From the IMG/VR virus record IMGVR_UViG_3300008267_000119, positions 1 to 56,081 of that record: 56,081 bases of DNA, one strand, 5' to 3'. Below the pieces are notes generated by a model. That model worked only from the letters and a program-made list of their open reading frames with translations, had not been told where the DNA came from and did no database searches. Below are positions 18,943-27,187 of this stretch, piece by piece (positions within the stretch are counted from its first letter, which is position 1; each line of letters opens with the position of its first letter). Origin of the DNA: a virus. The translations under genes were made by a program, and so were the position numbers.

Positions 18943-20670
18943 CTATCCTTCACAACTAGTACAACTATCAGCAGTACGTTGTAAATTATCTCCTCTTAAT
19001 ACTGATTCAGTACGAAGGTAATATAAGGTTTTAATCCCTAATTTATGTGCTTCTTTATGTACAGTACTAATGAATTTAGGAGTATCATTAGGGTCAAATG
19101 AAAGATTTAAAGACATTGCTTGATCTACATATTTTTGTCTAATTCCATTTTGTCTTACTAATTCTAATTGATTAATCTCTTTAAATGTTAAGAATATTTC
19201 TTTTTCTTCAGGAGATAAAATATAATCAGGTAAACCTAATACTGATCCTTTATCTTTTAATATTTGATCCCAAATACTGTCAATATTATACCCCTTTTCA
19301 GCTAATACTTTTTCTAATATTCGGTTTTTCTTAATGAAAACACCTTTTGCTGTTTTTAAATTATAAACATTAGCAGGAATTGGTTCAACTGATGGTGAAA
19401 CACCACCGGAAATGTGAGCATTTGATACTGTTGGTGCAATAGCTAAATGATGTGAATGTCTTAATCCTGTTCCTTTACACCATTCTGGTTCTCCGTAAAG
19501 TTCTGCTTGTTCACGAGATGCTTTTAATGCTCCTTCTTCAATAAATGAAAACATTAATCTAGTATAAGTGTCTGCTGGTATTCCAGTGAATGGTAAGTTT
19601 TTAGATTGCAAAAATGTATGCCACCCTAATACTCCTAAACCAATTGCTCTACCTTTTGTTGCAGATCGTACTGTATTCTCAAAGAATTTAATATTTTTGG
19701 CACGATCAATAAATTCTTGTAATGCTCCTTCTAGAAACCATGTAGCTACTTCAGGTAAAGTCATTCCATTTTCAAATTTGTAATCTTTCCACTCATCCCA
19801 ACGAGCTAAGTTTAATGAAGATAAACAACAAATAAATGAATGCAATTCATCAGTATAAAGTGCAATTTCAGAACAAATATTCGTCATTGTTACTTTAAGA
19901 TTGTTATTCTTATAGGCTTGAGGGTTAGCATTATTAACATTATCCTCAAACATAATATAAGGTTCACCTGTCTCTAAACGTGTTTTTAGAATTTCACCCC
20001 ACAATTTTAGGGCTTTAGGATCTCTTTCTTCAAGTTTATCCATAAAAACATCATCAATTGATACACACTGATGTAAGTTAAGGCATTGTCTGTTTACATC
20101 TCCTTTTGGTCTTCTAATTCCTAAGAACTCTTCAATGTCTGGATGATTGATTGAAAGGTTTACAGATGCTGCTCCTCTTCTAACAGAACCTTGGTTTGTT
20201 GCTAGAATAGTTGAGTCAAACATTTTAGCCCATGGTACAATACCTTCAGAAGATCCATTATCTTTGATAGTTTTACCTCTACCTCTAATGCGAGATAAAC
20301 CAATTCCAACTCCTCCACCCTGTGAAGTTAATCTCATCAATTCTGAATTAGATCCTGCAATCCCTTCAATAGAATCTTCTACATCGATTCCAAAACATGA
20401 AATAGGCATTCCTCTTTCAGTACCCATATTGGATAGTACAGGTGAGGCTAAACATAACCAGTTTTTAGTTAATGCTTCATAAAATAAAGGTTGTAAATCT
20501 TTACGTTTTAATCTTTTGGCCGATGCTCTACTTACTCTTAAGAAAGCCTTAAACACATCTTCTTCAGGTAAAAGATATCCATTTGAAACTATATCTAATC
20601 CAATTTGGTCCATCCAATTAGGATATGATTTACCTTTAACCCAATTTGTTGTATCTACTTGTATACTCAT
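18943..20670 (-). CDS. nrdA: ribonucleotide reductase class Ia large subunit
   Basis: A 575-residue catalytic subunit that reduces ribonucleoside diphosphates. It carries LASPVLSNMGTERGMPISC (active-site Cys), SQGGGVGIGLS, NICSEIAL with CCLSSLNL, and the C-terminal redox pair CTSCEG. Bacterial and T4 enzymes are about 750 residues and start with an ATP-cone. Here the protein starts close to the catalytic core, so the allosteric activity domain is missing. nrdB lies upstream with an HNH gene between. A terminator follows. Confidence 0.93.
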   Translation of the reverse strand: MSIQVDTTNWVKGKSYPNWMDQIGLDIVSNGYLLPEEDVFKAFLRVSRASAKRLKRKDLQPLFYEALTKNWLCLASPVLSNMGTERGMPISCFGIDVEDSIEGIAGSNSELMRLTSQGGGVGIGLSRIRGRGKTIKDNGSSEGIVPWAKMFDSTILATNQGSVRRGAASVNLSINHPDIEEFLGIRRPKGDVNRQCLNLHQCVSIDDVFMDKLEERDPKALKLWGEILKTRLETGEPYIMFEDNVNNANPQAYKNNNLKVTMTNICSEIALYTDELHSFICCLSSLNLARWDEWKDYKFENGMTLPEVATWFLEGALQEFIDRAKNIKFFENTVRSATKGRAIGLGVLGWHTFLQSKNLPFTGIPADTYTRLMFSFIEEGALKASREQAELYGEPEWCKGTGLRHSHHLAIAPTVSNAHISGGVSPSVEPIPANVYNLKTAKGVFIKKNRILEKVLAEKGYNIDSIWDQILKDKGSVLGLPDYILSPEEKEIFLTFKEINQLELVRQNGIRQKYVDQAMSLNLSFDPNDTPKFISTVHKEAHKLGIKTLYYLRTESVLRGDNLQRTADSCTSCEG

Positions 20671-20676
20671 TTATTT

Positions 20677-21258
20677 TTATTGTTTATTAGATTTAGTTCT
20701 ATTTTCATTTATTGTTAATGGTTGGAGATTTTTATAATTCCAACACTTGTATATTTCATCTTGTTGAGTTAAATCAAAGGAATTGATAGGAATAATGTGA
20801 TCTACCTCCCAATAACTCCCATAATTTTCCCACTCCATTCCGGGTTTGAATTGGGAACTTAAATGGAATTTACATTCTTCTAAACTACAACCTAAATACC
20901 CAAATACAGAATTGATCTTGTTTGTTATAGTTTTATAAAATCTATTTCTCAGATTATGTGTTAATCTATAGATGGGATCAGTTTTCCTTTTATGTTTATG
21001 ATAAATTCTAGCATATTCCTTATCATACTCTTTATAATTTCCTCTATTCTTTTTGATAAGAGCTTTAAATTTCTCTTTATTGTTACTTATCCACTCTTTA
21101 TTTTTAATATTGATTATATCTTTTTTTTGAGTATATCTAATCTCAGATTTAATTTTTATACAAGATTTACAGATATTTTGGTAACGCTGTCTTGTGTTTT
21201 CCCAATAATAATTTTCAATTCCTTTTAATTCTTTACATTTAGTGCATGCTTTCTCCAT
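20677..21258 (-). CDS. HNH homing-type endonuclease
   Basis: A 193-residue protein with an N-terminal zinc ribbon (CTKC at 5-8 and CKSC at 30-33), a basic middle, and the HNH core WEVDHIIPINSF (H154) and NYKNLQPLTINENRTKSNK. Such free-standing nucleases cut DNA and spread by homing. It splits nrdB and nrdA, carries its own late-type motif upstream, and is homologous to the gene at 39993. Unlike its neighbours it is very Lys/Asn rich. Confidence 0.88.
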   Translation of the reverse strand: MEKACTKCKELKGIENYYWENTRQRYQNICKSCIKIKSEIRYTQKKDIINIKNKEWISNNKEKFKALIKKNRGNYKEYDKEYARIYHKHKRKTDPIYRLTHNLRNRFYKTITNKINSVFGYLGCSLEECKFHLSSQFKPGMEWENYGSYWEVDHIIPINSFDLTQQDEIYKCWNYKNLQPLTINENRTKSNKQ

Positions 21259-21270
21259 AATTATGTTTTG

Positions 21271-21280
21271 ATATAAATAT
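21271..21280 (-). promoter_or_regulatory. late-type promoter motif before HNH gene
   Basis: The coding strand reads ATATTTATAT 13 bases before the ATG at 21258, flanked by CAC and CAAAAC. The other HNH gene (40619) has the same motif (40641-40652), so both intruders brought or acquired one. Confidence 0.4.
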
Positions 21281-21309
21281 GTGAAAGGAAAAAACTATCC
21301 ATGATTCTT

Positions 21310-22263
21310 TTATAGGTCTGACCAATCTGAAGTAGATTTGGCATAGTCTGTTACTCTTCCCGCGAAGAAATCTTGGTGTGTTTTACCCGATGTTAAGTGG
21401 CCAAACCACTCCATCTGCTTTAATAGATTTGGTTCAATGTCATTATAAACGGCATTATAACCTAATTCAATCATTTTTTCATTTGCACGAGCTTTGATAA
21501 AGTTTTGTAGTTGAGGAGTATTTAAACCTTCTACTTCACCCATTTCAAATGCTTTATCAATAAAGTCAAATTCTAATTGAACTGATAAATGGCAAGCTTC
21601 TGTTACTTTATTTCTTAATTCTTCTGTATTAAGTTCAGGTACTTCATCTAGTAAAGTTCTAAATAACCAACATCCAGCTTTTGAATGTAATGATTCATCT
21701 CTTACACTCCACTCAATTATTTGTCCTGTTCCTTTCATTAAATTTCTTAATTGAAAAGACATTAAAATAGCGAATGAAGAAAATAAATTAACACCCTCAG
21801 TGAATGCCGAAAATATTGCAAGTGACTGCGCTTTTTCACTTAGAGTTCCCATTGGGGTTTCGGTTAATCGCTCAATTTTACTTAAAGCTGCTTCATCTTC
21901 TAAAAACGCCTTAAAATCTTCTAAATCTAAAGCTTCATTTAAACGAGCATATGCTTGAGCATGGATTGCTTCAAATGAACCGAAGGTAGAAGTCATAGCT
22001 ACAATTTCAGGTTTTGGAAACCACTGTGACACCTTAGAAGACCAGTAATCATTTACATGCACCTCAGTTTGTGCAAAGGATTTTAAAATATTACCGATTA
22101 GGTTTTTTTCAGATTCAGTAAGTTTTTGTTTCCAATCATTTAAGTCGGATGCTAAAGGTACTTCATCTGCTAACCAATGACTTCTTTGTTGGTCTAGGTA
22201 AAAATCGAATGCTTCTTGATATTCGAATGGTTTGTAGAAATCTCTTCTCTCAATTAATGACAT
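21310..22263 (-). CDS. nrdB: ribonucleotide reductase class Ia small subunit
   Basis: A 317-residue ferritin-like subunit that holds the diiron-tyrosyl radical. Metal-ligand motifs are visible in order: SDLNDW, FAQTEVHVNDYW, SFEAIHAQAY (with the radical Tyr just after the His ligand), FTEGVNLF and RDESLHSKAG. The C-terminus TSDWSDL would dock to NrdA. It lies 31 bases downstream of the helicase gene, with its own late-type motif at 22286. Confidence 0.93.
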   Translation of the reverse strand: MSLIERRDFYKPFEYQEAFDFYLDQQRSHWLADEVPLASDLNDWKQKLTESEKNLIGNILKSFAQTEVHVNDYWSSKVSQWFPKPEIVAMTSTFGSFEAIHAQAYARLNEALDLEDFKAFLEDEAALSKIERLTETPMGTLSEKAQSLAIFSAFTEGVNLFSSFAILMSFQLRNLMKGTGQIIEWSVRDESLHSKAGCWLFRTLLDEVPELNTEELRNKVTEACHLSVQLEFDFIDKAFEMGEVEGLNTPQLQNFIKARANEKMIELGYNAVYNDIEPNLLKQMEWFGHLTSGKTHQDFFAGRVTDYAKSTSDWSDL

Positions 22264-22285
22264 AATTTATTTTTTAATTTTGGGT

Positions 22286-22296
22286 CAATAAATATT
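22286..22296 (-). promoter_or_regulatory. late-type promoter motif before nrdB
   Basis: The coding strand reads TAATATTTATTG 23 bases before the nrdB ATG, overlapping the stop of the helicase gene. Confidence 0.35.
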
Positions 22297-23677
22297 ACCC
22301 GTTATTTTCTAGGCTAAAGTTTTGGAATAAGTTTTTGAGATTACCTTTCTCACTAGCTGATATTCCACCAAATGTTGTTTTTGATTGGGATTGTTGGTTT
22401 TTGTAATCCTCAGTATCGTCATATTCATCTAATACTTCAATATGACCGCAAGATGTATCAATATTAACATTGTAAGTCATACCATCTGGCCCATAACGGT
22501 TCTTCTGAATATGCCATCTTCCGGTACCATTTACTTTATCTGTTTTTAAACGAGATTGTGACATCCCAAAATCAACAATAGCTTGTTTTTCATATGAACC
22601 CGCTGATTTATCACCTTCTACTACTTCATCTTTGGCACCTGCTCTATTTACTTGTGAAACAGACCAAATAGGCAATTGTAATTCTTTAGCTAAACCCTTA
22701 GTCCCATAATGTAAGTCATCAATTTCTTCTTTTCTGTCTTTACGTCTTGAAGGTGGTTTTAACAAATCTACATAATCTATTAAAATTAAATCTGCCTTAA
22801 ATCCTAAATCTGCTGTCTTTTGATAGTGAGATTTGATTGTAGTTAATGAAGCTCCTTTAGCTGGGTATTCTTTTATGATGATGTTGTTTTCAAACCCCTC
22901 TACCAACTCTTTTACCTGGCCTTGGTATTCATGTATTTCACTTACATTAATCCCTGTATAGTAGGCATCATATCTTCTACCAACATAATCTTCTCCTAAT
23001 TCTAATGTGTAATGAATTACTTTATACCCTAATTTACCAGCATGCGCCCCTAAGGCTACTAAATCCCAAGACTTACCTCCACCAGGTCCTCCATAAATTA
23101 GACCATAGTCTCCACTACCTAACCCCCCTTGAAGTAATATATTTAGAACATCCCAAGGCGTTGGTACTACTTTTCTACTAGATTCTCTGTAACGAGATTC
23201 AATATCTTTTGAGTATTCATGACCTAGATTTTTATCAGCACCTGCTTTTAGGGCATTATCAATCAGAATTCTAATATCATCATAGTGACCACTTTTTAAT
23301 AAATCTACTGAGTCAATCAATGCATTCTTTAGTAATTGATTTTTACAAAAATTAGAGAATTCTTCTTCAACATATTCCTGATCATCATATTGAGTAGTGT
23401 ACACTAATTTCAGTTGTTCTCTTACCGCAGTTTGTAGAACATCGTTATCAATTTTTTTAACCTCAATTTTTAATGTATCTAAAGTTGGGGTAGTATGATA
23501 CTTATCAAAATACTTTAAAGTTTCATCTATAACCCACTTATGACCAGGGTGGCTAAAATAGGATTCATCTAATATGTCCCTTACGTTAAGTAAGAAGGCT
23601 TTATTCTTTAATAAAGAATTTATCACCTTAATTTGGAAAGAAGAACCATAGTCTTCAAGTTTTGAAAATGCAACCAT
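22295..23677 (-). CDS. replicative DNA helicase, DnaB/gp41-like
   Basis: A 460-residue RecA-fold helicase. An N-terminal helical domain (about 1-170) precedes the ATPase core with Walker A GGPGGGKS (196-203), Walker B ADLILIDYVDLLKP (about 300), and the SVSQVNRAGAKDEVVEGDKS motif. It would unwind DNA 5' to 3' as a hexamer at the fork, as T4 gp41 does. No primase gene is in the window. The start context AAAAGTTATATAAATG is a lengthened form of the usual one. It follows the 5' nuclease gene by 11 bases. Confidence 0.9.
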   Translation of the reverse strand: MVAFSKLEDYGSSFQIKVINSLLKNKAFLLNVRDILDESYFSHPGHKWVIDETLKYFDKYHTTPTLDTLKIEVKKIDNDVLQTAVREQLKLVYTTQYDDQEYVEEEFSNFCKNQLLKNALIDSVDLLKSGHYDDIRILIDNALKAGADKNLGHEYSKDIESRYRESSRKVVPTPWDVLNILLQGGLGSGDYGLIYGGPGGGKSWDLVALGAHAGKLGYKVIHYTLELGEDYVGRRYDAYYTGINVSEIHEYQGQVKELVEGFENNIIIKEYPAKGASLTTIKSHYQKTADLGFKADLILIDYVDLLKPPSRRKDRKEEIDDLHYGTKGLAKELQLPIWSVSQVNRAGAKDEVVEGDKSAGSYEKQAIVDFGMSQSRLKTDKVNGTGRWHIQKNRYGPDGMTYNVNIDTSCGHIEVLDEYDDTEDYKNQQSQSKTTFGGISASEKGNLKNLFQNFSLENNG

Positions 23678-23688
23678 TTATATAACTT

Positions 23689-24717
23689 TTATTTTTTATG
23701 TTTATATTGATTAAGATACGAAAAAGTATTTGCTATCCAAAATTCTATGTTGGGAGAGATTTGTCTTTCTAATAAATCACTTTTATGTAATTGTAAGAAC
23801 CTTGAATTATTTAAGATGTTAGGTTCCTCATTAATTAGTTCATCTAACACAACTTCATCATACTCTGGTATATTGAGTTCTGTTAAGGTCATTAGCTTGA
23901 AATTAATTTCTAGCTGTTTCCTAAAATTGTAGATATCACCATACAAACCATGTTCTTCATGCTTATCATAGCTCTTTTGGATAATCTCTTTTAATATTAC
24001 TTTACCTTCATCAAAGATTTCAGGATATAATTTTTGCAATTTTTTATCACCTAACCCCCTTATACCAGGAACATTATCGGATTTATCACCCATTAGTACC
24101 TTATAATTGATATAATTTTGGGGCCAAAGTCCCATTTCATCATATACTTCTTTGGGACCATAGAATTTCTTCTTAATAGGTGAGTACACTTGAATTTTAT
24201 CACTACATAATTGTAAAAAATCTTGATCGGCTGATACAATAATGGAATTATCAAATTTAGGCGCTAAATACCCTATTATATCGTCGGCTTCTAACTTATC
24301 ACGTGTTATGATGCTTATGGGAAGCTGGCGTAAATAGTCCACTAATCTTAGCATTTGCTGCGACATAGAGGCCGATTCATCAGCTAAATCATCAAATGAA
24401 CTCCAATTAGTAATGCGTTTTAATTTTCTATTCCCCTTGTAATCAGAATATAAATTCTTTCTATTAGTAGTATTACCCTGACCATCAAAAACACATATGA
24501 TTCTTGTGGGTTGCACCAAATTAACTGTATAAGCTAAGGACCTTAAAAAACCTACCATACCCCCAATGTGAGTGCCTTGAGTATTTGTACTACCAATGAC
24601 AGCGAATGATCGCAAAAACATATTCATACTATCCACTAACAAAACCCTGCTATTTAAGTGCAGGGTTTCTGTTTGGGAATCTTCTTGAATATTATCGAGG
24701 AGACTTTTATAATCCAT
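23689..24717 (-). CDS. 5'-3' exonuclease / RNase H-type flap nuclease
   Basis: A 342-residue nuclease of the PIN/FEN superfamily. Signatures are RVLLVDSMNMFLRSF, CVFDGQGN, KLEADDIIGYLA, VSADQDFLQLC and MGDKSDNVPGIRGLGDKK (helix-hairpin-helix). It would remove RNA primers and flaps in lagging-strand synthesis, like T4 Rnh or T5 exonuclease. It starts 1 base after uvsX. A terminator-like hairpin lies inside its first 25 codons (24643-24668). Confidence 0.9.
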   Translation of the reverse strand: MDYKSLLDNIQEDSQTETLHLNSRVLLVDSMNMFLRSFAVIGSTNTQGTHIGGMVGFLRSLAYTVNLVQPTRIICVFDGQGNTTNRKNLYSDYKGNRKLKRITNWSSFDDLADESASMSQQMLRLVDYLRQLPISIITRDKLEADDIIGYLAPKFDNSIIVSADQDFLQLCSDKIQVYSPIKKKFYGPKEVYDEMGLWPQNYINYKVLMGDKSDNVPGIRGLGDKKLQKLYPEIFDEGKVILKEIIQKSYDKHEEHGLYGDIYNFRKQLEINFKLMTLTELNIPEYDEVVLDELINEEPNILNNSRFLQLHKSDLLERQISPNIEFWIANTFSYLNQYKHKK

Positions 24718-24718
24718 A

Positions 24719-25789
24719 TTAAATTTCAGATAAATCTACTCCTACAAAATCAGTATTTTCTTCTTCAATAATATCAAAATCATCGCTTCCTAAAATAACT
24801 GACCAATCTTTAGAGTGTTCTTTTTTATACTTGTTAATCTCATTAGGTGAATTTTTAATAAACCCATGAGCAGTACTAACAATAGTACCTTTAGCTGTTA
24901 CACCTGTTACGTGATTTTTGTCACAAGATACTTTAGTTTTTAAAGCAAATTCAATCTCTTTACCACCCTTAGTAGCTTTAACTTTCTGAGTACCAGGGCT
25001 AGTTACGTTACCAAAAGTAATGATAAATGATGCGTCAAAGAACATAGCATCTCCTCCTTTATTTCTTAATTTAGGTTGAGCCATAGGCATTAGAGCTGGT
25101 TCTACCCACACCTTATTAACACAAACCATAGTGTTAGTGTAAGATTGAGATTCTTTACGAGACATAATCAATCTTTGATTGATAAAGTTAGCAAATTGTT
25201 GAGACATTGCTCCAGCATTCCACATTGGTGAGTTAGAGTTTTTCTCAATACTCATTCTACATGGAATTGAACCAATAGAATCCCATAAGAATAATAAATC
25301 ATAAGGTAAATTACCCTTCTTTTGTTCATCTAGCAAATCTGCCATAAATGCTGCTACATCTTCAATACACTGTAAAGATTCTCTATCAGCATAAATGAAA
25401 AAACCCTTATAATCCTTATTACCATTCTCATCAATAGTTTCACCTAAATCAAACCCCATTGCAGACCAGTGTTCCCAACTATGTTTCATTTCAGTAATGA
25501 TAATAATAGGTAATACTCCTGTTTTTTGAGCTTCGATTGCGGTTTCAATCAATAATGTAGTTTTACCTGTGTTGCTGTGTCCTCTTACTAGGGTAATATG
25601 ACCTTTTGGTATTCCAGGCATTTCTAACATCTCAGCAACGGGCTCTGTAAATTTAATCCACGCTTGGGGTTTAAAATTTGATGAACTCTGTCCTAAATTC
25701 TTACCGGCCTTGAACTTATCAAGGGAGAACGTCCCAGTAATGGCCTTTCCGACTTGGCCGGAAAGGCTTTCTGTTTTTTGTTTAGCCAT
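24719..25789 (-). CDS. uvsX: UvsX/RecA-like recombinase
   Basis: A 356-residue recombinase with Walker A GHSNTGKT (70-77), Walker B-like DLLFLWDSIGSIPC, and a PKLRNKGGDAMFF region in the DNA-binding loop area. It forms filaments on single-stranded DNA to start recombination-dependent replication. It lies 7 bases after the SSB gene. A GC-rich hairpin (GCCTTTCC/GGAAAGGC) falls in codons 8-17. Confidence 0.9.
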   Translation of the reverse strand: MAKQKTESLSGQVGKAITGTFSLDKFKAGKNLGQSSSNFKPQAWIKFTEPVAEMLEMPGIPKGHITLVRGHSNTGKTTLLIETAIEAQKTGVLPIIIITEMKHSWEHWSAMGFDLGETIDENGNKDYKGFFIYADRESLQCIEDVAAFMADLLDEQKKGNLPYDLLFLWDSIGSIPCRMSIEKNSNSPMWNAGAMSQQFANFINQRLIMSRKESQSYTNTMVCVNKVWVEPALMPMAQPKLRNKGGDAMFFDASFIITFGNVTSPGTQKVKATKGGKEIEFALKTKVSCDKNHVTGVTAKGTIVSTAHGFIKNSPNEINKYKKEHSKDWSVILGSDDFDIIEEENTDFVGVDLSEI

Positions 25790-25796
25790 AAATTAA

Positions 25797-26645
25797 TTAA
25801 TTTTCTCCAAATAGGTCATCAAACTCGTCAGCATTAATATTCTCTTTAGGTTTAAGAGCAAATGCTTTGTTTTGTTGTGGTGCTACAGTTGATTTTTCTT
25901 CAGTAGGTTTTTGAGTTTTTGGCAATGCCAAAAATTCATCTCCGGCATTTTGTGGAGCAGCGGCTGCAGTTTCTTCTTCAGGGTTTAAGAATTCAACTAA
26001 AAATTGTTTAATCTCATCAAAAGTATATTTTTTAGAGAAAGAAGCAGGATCTGGTTGGTTTTCTAACCATTTTTCAACCTCAGCATTGTTAGCACTCAAA
26101 GGTGTAGTCTTCATTGCTGGTAAGATTGTAGATTTGTTGTAAGCTGTACCTGTGGTTTCTGGACCTACAGTTTCAACTTTCATATCTCTACCTTCCATGA
26201 TGTCTGTGAAATCTCCTACATCTTCGTCTGCAGCAAGAGATAATAATGCTTGGTAGATTTCTTTTCCAAATTCCCAAAGACGTACTCCTTTTTCTTCTTC
26301 GCCTCGAACAATAACAGGAGCAAAAACTCTCATTTTAGGTTCTAGTTTCTTAGCTAATTTCCAGTTTTCAGGTTCTTTAGTTTTACGAAGTTCTTTTGAG
26401 AATTCGATAATTGGGTCTTTTTCACCAAAGTTTGAAGGTGAGATAATTGTTCTTTTCCCAATACCATAGTGAAAATACAATTCGGTAAATGGGTTTTCAG
26501 GATTAATTTTTGATGGTACAAACCTTACTAGGGCTTTACCAACAGTTGGTTTCCAAAAGCTTAAAGCTTTCTCATTTGTTTTTTGTCCTCCAGATTTAGG
26601 AGATGAAAGTGCACTGAGCTTGTTTTGAATCAAGTCTAAATTCAT
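25797..26645 (-). CDS. single-stranded DNA-binding protein, gp32-like
   Basis: A 282-residue protein with a basic N-terminal arm, an OB-type core (KALSFWKPTVGKALVRFVPS, TELYFHYGIGKRTI, MRVFAPVIVRGEEEKGVRLW) and an acidic tail ending NADEFDDLFGEN. The tail is typical of SSBs that recruit recombinases and polymerases. The zinc-binding Cys/His set of T4 gp32 is not seen. It directly precedes uvsX, as expected for partners. The start context AAAAAGTTATG supports the ATG at 26645. Confidence 0.85.
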   Translation of the reverse strand: MNLDLIQNKLSALSSPKSGGQKTNEKALSFWKPTVGKALVRFVPSKINPENPFTELYFHYGIGKRTIISPSNFGEKDPIIEFSKELRKTKEPENWKLAKKLEPKMRVFAPVIVRGEEEKGVRLWEFGKEIYQALLSLAADEDVGDFTDIMEGRDMKVETVGPETTGTAYNKSTILPAMKTTPLSANNAEVEKWLENQPDPASFSKKYTFDEIKQFLVEFLNPEEETAAAAPQNAGDEFLALPKTQKPTEEKSTVAPQQNKAFALKPKENINADEFDDLFGEN

Positions 26646-26700
26646 AACTTTTTGATTTTAATGTTAAAACTAATTTGCAAAGGTAATATAATAAAAATAT

Positions 26701-26714
26701 CTTGGGTATCCAAG
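26701..26714 (-). terminator. weak terminator before SSB gene
   Basis: The coding strand reads CTTGG-ATAC-CCAAG followed by ATATTTTTATT, immediately after the stop of 26715. The 5-pair stem is modest but the T-tract is good, and it may partly separate the polymerase pair from SSB. Confidence 0.45.
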
Positions 26715-27182
26715 TTATAGTGTAATTATTTTATAAATTTTTGTATCTAATCTTTTTAAGTCTCCGGCATGAGTCAATAATATACAATTTTGATATTCTT
26801 TCCAATCAATTGCAAAAGTATTATCTAATACTCCCCCATTTAATGATTTAATTAAGTCATTTAAAGCATTGATAGTATAAAGAGTATTTGATTCTTTCTT
26901 TCTATGAAGTAAAATAGTATTGTCCAACAACATGTTAGTCATATTTACTGAATCTACATTGTATGTAAATACGTACTCTTCAGTTGCTTTAATATACAAA
27001 ATGAAGATCTTATTGAATAAGATTTTATATTGTCCCTGTATGGTTGCTAAAGTAGTGTCTAAATCCTCTTTACTAGAGAATGTGCAGAATAATTTGTTCA
27101 TATAATCTGAATATTCATACGAACTTTCGTATGATGATTGCAAATAAATATGTGAAGGAATAAGGGTTTGTTGATCAATCAT
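26715..27182 (-). CDS. hypothetical protein between polymerase and SSB genes
   Basis: A 155-residue protein starting MIDQQTLIPSHIYLQSSYES, beta/alpha in character with IQGQYKILFNKIFILYIKAT and a C-terminal HAGDLKRLDTKIYKIITL. It has the AAAATAAAAGTTATG context and lies 6 bases after the polymerase stop, so a replication-linked role is plausible. No domain is recognised. Confidence 0.6.
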   Translation of the reverse strand: MIDQQTLIPSHIYLQSSYESSYEYSDYMNKLFCTFSSKEDLDTTLATIQGQYKILFNKIFILYIKATEEYVFTYNVDSVNMTNMLLDNTILLHRKKESNTLYTINALNDLIKSLNGGVLDNTFAIDWKEYQNCILLTHAGDLKRLDTKIYKIITL

Positions 27183-27187
27183 AACTT

